Below, in pieces: positions 58,290-64,000 of a DNA stretch of 64,000 nucleotides. Numbering within the stretch: the stretch's first letter is position 1; each line of letters starts with the position of its first letter. This stretch comes from Pezicula radicicola (lineage: Eukaryota; Ascomycota; Leotiomycetes; Helotiales; Dermateaceae), in contig PDUO01000075.1 of assembly GCA_003008705.1 (NCBI GenBank), forward strand, positions 101,962-165,961. Direction: 5' to 3'. The notes below the pieces were generated by a model. The model searched no databases, was not told the DNA's origin, and saw nothing but the letters and a program-made list of their open reading frames with translations. The position numbers and the translations under genes are program-made.

Positions 58290-59024
58290 TTATGGAGAAG
58301 AAGAAGCGGTAGCACGGCCGAGTGGCTTTCCGACGTTGATGCCAAATTTGCCCTGGACATTACCGGCACTCTTGTAGTTACAGACTGTGTACCAAGACGC
58401 ATATTTGGCAAAGATGGTTCCGGCGGGGCAGTACTGAGTAGCGCAGCCAACTTTAGTGCTTGCTTTCCAGACAACCTGGGTAAGGTGACCCCATTTAGCA
58501 AAGTTGCTGGTATTAGGTGTTGGCTGTCCGTAGTATGATGGAAGGAAGGCCGCAAACTCGCTGTTGTACCACTGTTGTGTAATAGCTTTGGAAAGCATGG
58601 CCGACGCGCTTAATCCTGCAACGTTGCCAGTAGCTCCGTATGCCGCGATGTTCTGTCCGTATCCTCCACCACCGGGAGTCAAGTTGTGACCCCAAACACA
58701 GCTCTGTGCATGATTTCTAGCATAACTAGCAAGGTTGTTGTCGTAGGTTAGGGCTGAGGCACTGTGGTTTGCCCGGTGCACATTGTGGTGTGATAGAGTA
58801 ACGCTTGCGTAGTTGGCTGGGACTGCGGAAGCTGGATATGCTCGGGCTTGGAGCTGGTTTACTTGAGGTACAAAGATTGGGACACCGACAAGTGTTGATG
58901 CAGATGCAGTTGGTGGTGAGACAGTACTTGTAGATGTTGAGTTTATTGGTTGGGACATGATTGGCGATGCTACTACGGCACTGTTTAAGGCAAGGAGCGC
59001 TGCGAGGAAAGTGAAGATCTGCAT
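58290..59024 (-). CDS. Secreted CAP-domain (SCP/PR-1-like) protein
   Basis: An intronless 244-aa protein. The signal peptide MQIFTFLAALLALNSAVVAS is followed by a short Ser/Thr-rich linker and then a CAP domain: VTLSHHNVHRANHSASALTY (first conserved His region), SYARNHAQSCVWGHN, YGQNIAAYG, WGHLTQVVWKASTKVGC (CAP1 signature), and SWYTVCNYKSAGNVQGKF (CAP2-like), finishing NVGKPLG. Yeast homologues (Pry) bind and export sterols. Sterol binding here is inferred from family knowledge. The conserved His, Glu/Gln and Cys positions appear kept. It is a small gene island in AT-rich DNA. Confidence 0.9.
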   Translation of the reverse strand: MQIFTFLAALLALNSAVVASPIMSQPINSTSTSTVSPPTASASTLVGVPIFVPQVNQLQARAYPASAVPANYASVTLSHHNVHRANHSASALTYDNNLASYARNHAQSCVWGHNLTPGGGGYGQNIAAYGATGNVAGLSASAMLSKAITQQWYNSEFAAFLPSYYGQPTPNTSNFAKWGHLTQVVWKASTKVGCATQYCPAGTIFAKYASWYTVCNYKSAGNVQGKFGINVGKPLGRATASSSP

Positions 59025-59885
59025 CTTAACTAAGGGCGTGTTTGTTAAAGCTGGCGAGCCGATTAATTGTTGTCGTAAGATTGTTGTTTGTCTTTGTAGC
59101 CGTTGTTATCGTTGTATTTAGAATGGTGTTGTTGATGAGATGGTTGGGTCTGATGTGGGAATCTATCTTATATATATCTATTATTGGGGATTCTAGATTA
59201 AAGTATAACTGTTCAAGTTTTGCCCAATAAAGTAGATGTCTAAGACTCGGTGGTGTAGGTGTTCGATTTCCACTCAGTAGAGCAGGTGTCCCTAATGCAA
59301 TAGCCGACGACACCATCCAAATGCACCCACTAGCTAAGCCGACTACCAAGGAATGGAAAATCTCGACTCCGGAGCCAGGAAATCTCTAGTGTATGACGAG
59401 TCAGGCTTGTAGCAGTCTAGATCCCAGAGATGCTTTTATTTTGGCGATAAGCGAGCCATATGCCTTAAGCGACTCTAGCCTTAGCACTGTGCCAACGTGG
59501 AGGGGGATCAATGCCCAGCATGGAGTTGTCGGAAAATTACAGACAAGCCACACGAAGACCCGCAGATTTGGTAAATACAGCTGGCCTGCAAGTAAAATGG
59601 CCGTTTCCGGCGAGCTTGGCTCCTTTCCATCGCCGGATATAGCCGCAAGTCCACATCTTAGTAGAAGGCCAAGCTACCTCTTTATCTCTAATGCCCACCT
59701 CTTCCCAAGCCCCAAGTAGAATCCAGTCACTAGTAATACAAATAGTGGTTGTTGCGGCTGTGCACCAGACTAGTTACCATGTGAAAACCCAAATAGTTGG
59801 AACATTGATTGCACGGAAATTTCCCAGAGAATACTACTCCTAATGCAGCAGAAATATTAGGTCATCTTCAACGTAGAAGCCTTTA
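59025..59885. other. Upstream region of the CAP gene to transposon end
   Basis: Holds the CAP promoter. An open frame at 59393-59719 (108 codons, ATG start) has no recognisable domain and is not called. The last bases are the TA target site (59884-59885). Confidence 0.4.
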
Positions 59886-61403
59886 CGAAGGCCAAATTAA
59901 TTTGTATTAAGCCTGGTCCGTGCACTCCGAATAACATTAAAATTATATGAATTGCCTCTATTTCTAATAGTAATTACAAGAGTAATTAGACCTCTATCTA
60001 TGAAATTTATTACCTCCTTCGTCATCTAGAATCCTCTGATTAATCTCTATTTACTAAGAAACCCATCCCCTTATTGTATCTTAATCTATTTTATCCTATT
60101 TAGTATACCATACCCTTTCTGTCTATTCTAATGTATAAGGCCGATTCTATATATTTATAATAGCTATCCTTATTAGTATCTAAGTATTCTTAATTGTATT
60201 TATATTAGGTAAATTCCTAATATATTCATAAAGTAAATAACCCTTCTACTCGAATAATAGAGAGGTATATTGGCTGGTATAAGATGGAGCTCTATCTTAT
60301 TAGAGTATAAAAGGAGGTCTATCCATTGAATTAAGCCTATCTATAAATAGAATAAGCTTAGGAACAACAACCTCTTAATAATACTATATAAAATTAACTC
60401 CTCCCTTACCCTCCCCTCTCTTTATTATCTCTTTCTTCTAAAATACCTCCTATGTTGTAACCCTTCCTAGCTTCTTCCTATTAAGCTTTTACTACTTAAG
60501 AGTATCTATAGCTTAAAGATAGGCCTATTCTACTTCTTTATATAGTAGTAAGACTATATTGTATTCATTAATAATATCTTAGTATTTCTTTTTTTTATCT
60601 AAGGTTTCTTTATTATAGATATAGTAAGGCCCTTTGAAATTATACAAAAATAAACCCTAAAATATTACCTTGCTATAGTTATTATACCTAACTTCGATAT
60701 AATCCTTGTTATACTTATTATCTAGTATCCACGATATTAAATACTTACCCTAGTATTCTCTAATAAGTATTATAGCTTTATCTATCTATACTACCCTCTT
60801 CTAATCATCTAATATTTAATACTTCCGTGATAGTATAATCTTATATTATTAGGCTTCTTGTATAGGAGTAAGGGTAAGCTTCTTTGTAGGTTTAACTCGA
60901 TTAATATTCCGGGCTTTCATCTTATTCTAAATCATTGAAATAGAGGTATTAATTCCAAGCTTTTATACAACCTTAAATTAACCCATCTCTCGGTGATAAT
61001 GATCCTACTTAATAGTATCCTTTAATTGATTTCTAGCTACTTTAGAGAGTATATACCTTAGCCCAGACTTCGGTTTAATAGTAACCTAATCATATATTAA
61101 AGGAGGAGGGAGGTTATAGGTATCGTTATAAATTTAAACTTCGTCTAATCGTTTCTTAATTCGATATATGGTTTAAGGATCGATTCGGGCTCTTTTAGCT
61201 ACTAGTATTAGATCTATTCCATCATCAATGCACCTAAGAAGGGCTCCCTTATCAGCTTCATTAATATATAGGTATTTAGGAGGCATTATAGCTATAATAT
61301 ATGGGTTCGAAGTTCAGAATAGTGTTGATTCTAATAGTGTTTTCGATTTATACGTAACTAAAAACGCTTGGACCAGGCTCAATACAAATTAATTTGGCCT
61401 TTG
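59886..61403 (-). mobile_element. Degenerate Tc1/mariner transposon
   Basis: 1518 bp with terminal inverted repeats (GGCCAAATTAATTTGTATT and AGCCTGGTCC at both ends) and TA on each side (59884-59885, 61404-61405). On the minus strand a transposase start is readable near 61286: MPPKYLYINEADKGALLRC, then IDDGIDLILVAKRAR and an HTH-like TIYRIKKRLDE, with a TAA in place of a Gln/Tyr-type codon between. Further on, LDD*KRVV*IDKA shows the catalytic region with TAG where Trp codons are expected. Stops are numerous and the whole interior is AT-rich, as expected after RIP. It cannot encode an active transposase. Confidence 0.85.
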
Positions 61404-61406
61404 TAG

Positions 61407-61661
61407 TCTCAATGGAAACGTCTAAACGACAGTGGTCGGAATATTGATGGTGTAGAAACTCGGCTGTACCTCACTGTAGTATTTGAAACACAGATTTCTA
61501 GGTTGAGGGACTTCCAGTTGAGATTCATTCGTGTGGCCAACCTTACTGATCCTATAGCATTTTCGGGCACGTTTTTTGTAACCTCGGCAGTCGACTCTAT
61601 TCTTCGCAAAGGATCTATCTATGCTAGTTTAGTACTCATTCCTAATGCTAATACTATATAA
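61407..61661 (+). pseudogene. Orphan protein-like open fragment next to the transposon
   Basis: Directly after the right TA of the transposon, a plus-strand frame stays open for 84 codons without an ATG start. It includes RLNDSGRNIDGVETRLYLTV, FQLRFIRVANLTDPIAFSG and TSAVDSILRKGSIYASLVL, then TAA. Composition is normal while both sides are AT-rich. TAG just before it could be a splice acceptor. I do not recognise it; it may be a gene remnant cut by the insertion. Confidence 0.3.
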
Positions 61662-61807
61662 TATACTACTATTATATGTCTACTTAACTATAACCCACTA
61701 CTACCTATATTATCTTTATACTTATCTTATAGGAAATGTAATTAGTTAAGCTTTACTTAAGCTCTCTTTCTTTATTGGTTTAAAATTCTATATATTTTCT
61801 ATTCTTA

Positions 61808-62375
61808 CAGTAACATATTAAACCTCTGCCCTTTTAACGCTTGGGCCACCCTATTAAAATAATTTAATTAATTAATTATCGAAAACACTATAGAACTATT
61901 CAAGACTATTATAACTTAATAACCAACGCTCTAAATCTTAGTATAAGTAGCTTAAATTAAAGCTATTAAGTAGAACTAACTAACCTCTAAACTATAGATA
62001 CTAGTATAACTCTATTGTCTAGACTAAGCTAATAATACATCGAATTTAGAGCCTATTTCGAAGCCTGAATCGAAGCCCTATATAGTCCATTTCGTGGCCC
62101 GAATCAAAGGTATATAAGGTAGGAGTTTAGACAATTGTAGGGCAAGGTAAGGTTAAGGCAGAGGAGAGTAAGGGTATAAGGCAAGACAATTATATAGTAA
62201 TTTATATATAATATAACTCTTTCTAGACTATACAACCCTTAGCCTCTGTAGTATTAGCCCTTAGGGCTTGAATAGTGTTGTTACTAGTTCTATAGTTTTT
62301 TCGACAATTAATTAATTAAATTATTTTAATAGGGTAGCCTAAGTGTTAAAAGGGTAGAGGTTTAATATATTACTG
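61808..62375. mobile_element. 568-bp TA-flanked element with ~90-bp inverted repeats
   Basis: The left end CAGTAACATATTAAACC... and right end ...GGTTTAATATATTACTG are inverted copies for about 90 bp, sharing CCCTTTTAAC, CCCTATTAAAATAATT and TTAATTAATTA blocks. TA flanks both sides (61806-61807, 62376-62377). Most differences between arms are transitions. The centre has no transposase-like frame, so it is a non-autonomous element (MITE class). Confidence 0.8.
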
Positions 62376-62535
62376 TATAACTTATATAGTTATAACCTAA
62401 GTTAAATTATTAAATTATAAAGTAGAAGGGAAATATAATATCCTTAAACTATAAACTAAACCTTAAACTAAAATTAAAACTACTTTATAAAAGAACAAAA
62501 AGTCGGGCCCACCTTCTACTATACTATCGCTTATA

Positions 62536-63024
62536 GTTAGTAAAAGTAAGTATCCTATTCAAGCAAGTGTCCTACGAAAAATATCTAAGTATTTAAGTAC
62601 CTTATTATATTTAAATTTTATTAAAATCTATATATTATTAAAGCTTAAACTATAAGTATTTAATTTTACTAAAAAAAAAGGTAAATAATTATTTCTAATA
62701 TAGTGTTTTTAAGTAAAATAAAGAAAAGTAGATTTATTCTACCTTTTACTTATAAAAACCTTATACTACTATATAACTTTATATATACATTATATAAAAG
62801 TATAAATTAAAATAGTACCTTAAATAATAGATTAATTTATAATTAATTAAGTAATAAGTAGAATTCTTTAAATATTTTAATAAATATTAATTTAGTAGAG
62901 CTCTAAAATATAATTAATTTTTAAGTATATAGCTTATATAGTACTTATATAAAATATAATTATATTCTAGAAAATTACCTTTTCGTAGGACACTTACTTG
63001 AATAGGATACTTGCTTTTACCGAC
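62536..63024. mobile_element. 489-bp TA-flanked element with short inverted repeats
   Basis: Left end GTTAGTAAAAGTAAGTATCC and right end ...GGATACTTGCTTTTACCGAC are inverted repeats over about 45 bp, both continuing through CCTATTCAAG and GTGTCCTACGAAAA. TA flanks each end (62534-62535, 63025-63026). Arm differences are C/T or G/A. The interior is almost pure A/T with no coding frame. Confidence 0.78.
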
Positions 63025-63304
63025 TATTATATTTATTTAACTCTAAAAAGAAAAAATTCTTAAAATTATAACTTTATCTTAGAAAAGAAAAGAAATTATT
63101 ATTATTATAATTAAATATTTAAATTAACTATTTTTTAAATTACTCTATAAATAAGAATTATTTATATAAGACTATAAACTATATAGAGAGTTTTAATTTA
63201 AATCTATATAAGAATAAGTAATTAACTAATTATACTCCTTACTACTATAGAAAATTTAAAGAAATAATTAGTAGAGAGCCCCTAAAGGCCCTTAAGGATA
63301 AGCT

Positions 63305-63402
63305 TATTGTATTATATAATATAATTATATACTATAAATACCCTATAGCTATAGTAATCTTTAGTAGTTACTAAAGCTCTATAATAATATTTACTACTTT
63401 TA
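63305..63402 (+). repeat. Direct repeat, copy 1 (AT-shifted)
   Basis: About 98 bp starting TATTGTATTATATAATA and containing TAGCTATAGTAATCTTTAG. It matches copy 2 at 63902; all visible differences are transitions with copy 1 carrying A or T. Confidence 0.8.
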
Positions 63403-63901
63403 TATATAACTATAGCTATATTAGTTATATAACCTTAGTTTCTGTATTATATACTTCCTTATTAGGAATAGTATATATAGAATATTAAACTAGCTAAATC
63501 GAATAAATAAGGAAGGAGAAAACTAAACTAGTAGTTTTCTAGTTATAAACTAGTTTATAGTTCGGTAGAAAGGACTACTTATTTAAGTAGGAATAGTAAG
63601 GTCTAATTAAGTAGACTAAATAAGGTAATTTATACGAGCTACCTATTAGGGTAGTCTATATAACTATATACTTATAATATTTATTTTATTTTATTTTATA
63701 TTGTTTTATTTTATTAGTGTTTTATAAGTAAAGTAAAGCTTTCCTAACTTAGTAGTTTATATAAACTAGTCTATACTAAATATAGTAGTCTTTACAACTA
63801 GCCTTTTATATATAGATAGTCTCTCTCTCTTAGTAGATAGATAACTTTGAATTCAAGTCTTTAGTTCTATATATTATTACCTCTTACTTATCTATCTTAT
63901 A

Positions 63902-64000
63902 TATTGTATTATATAATATAATTACGCACTATAAATGCCCTGTAGCTATAGTGATCTTTAGTGGTCGCTAAAGCCCTGTAATAATATTTACTACTTTCGT
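63902..64000 (+). repeat. Direct repeat, copy 2 (runs to window end)
   Basis: Begins TATTGTATTATATAATA and contains TAGCTATAGTGATCTTTAG; it keeps CG/CA dinucleotides that copy 1 has lost. The repeat may continue beyond the window. Confidence 0.8.

Larger units (their letters stand above)
63025..64000. other. Very AT-rich terminal block
   Basis: No gene. Dense A/T with stops in all frames and the direct repeat pair listed separately. Likely RIP-degraded repeat DNA, possibly the edge of a larger element. Confidence 0.5.

Noticed and set aside
59393..59719. 108-codon ATG frame near the transposon
   Set aside because: No signal peptide, no domain, no splice context, and no support beyond being open.
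1..64000. tRNA, rRNA or CRISPR features
   Set aside because: I found no cloverleaf with convincing A and B boxes, no rRNA-like sequence, and CRISPR is not expected in a fungal nuclear genome; the 18-nt array has no spacers.

Overview
The window is nuclear DNA of a filamentous ascomycete (Pezizomycotina). The evidence is many short GT-AG introns (about 45-120 nt) with CTAAC-type branch sites, typical fungal genes (ATG16, YPT7, DOT1, RRP5, Zn2Cys6 factor, PTH11/rhodopsin-like membrane proteins, an RGS-LOV photoreceptor), and AT-rich transposon debris with the C-to-T/G-to-A bias expected of repeat-induced point mutation (RIP). The RGS-LOV gene, best known from Botrytis, and general protein similarity suggest Leotiomycetes (Helotiales-like). 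This placement is an inference from memory of the families, not from a search.

Bases 1-24.8 kb are a dense housekeeping block. In order they hold a Tim17/22-like membrane protein (-), eIF4B (+), a decayed 6-phosphogluconate dehydrogenase copy (+), RRP5 for rRNA processing (-), a YML020W-like alpha/beta hydrolase (+), a cytochrome P450 (+), the DOT1 H3K79 methyltransferase (+), ATG16 (-), YPT7/Rab7 (+), a small unrecognised protein (+, 5' end unresolved) and an EamA/YML018C-type transporter (+). ATG16 and YPT7 are divergent neighbours and both act on the autophagy-vacuole route. I re-derived exon structures by hand; where coordinates are given, the exon lengths sum to a whole number of codons.

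Bases 25-43 kb are looser. A rhodopsin-like membrane protein is followed by an 18-nt minisatellite. A heme-oxygenase-like membrane protein (-) and an RGS-LOV blue-light receptor (+) face away from each other across about 4.1 kb of non-coding DNA. Next come a 2EXR protein with zinc knuckles at both ends (-) and an otherwise continuous reading frame broken by three stops, each one CpA-to-TpA change from a glutamine codon.

Bases 43-59 kb are gene-poor. A 5.8 kb stretch has no supportable gene. It is followed by a Zn2Cys6 transcription factor (-), a 120-bp foldback MITE, a PTH11-like membrane protein (+), a secreted sialidase-like (BNR) protein (-) and a secreted CAP/PR-1-like protein (-).

Bases 59-64 kb are an AT-rich, repeat-dominated block. 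It holds a degenerate Tc1/mariner element whose terminal repeats match the MITE, an orphan open fragment, two further TA-flanked elements with inverted repeats, and a pair of direct repeats whose differences are all C/T or G/A with the inner copy always more AT. I found no single new multi-gene system. The most interesting items are the 3-nt microexon, the RIP-like nonsense gene, the heme-oxygenase/LOV pairing, and the autonomous/MITE family.
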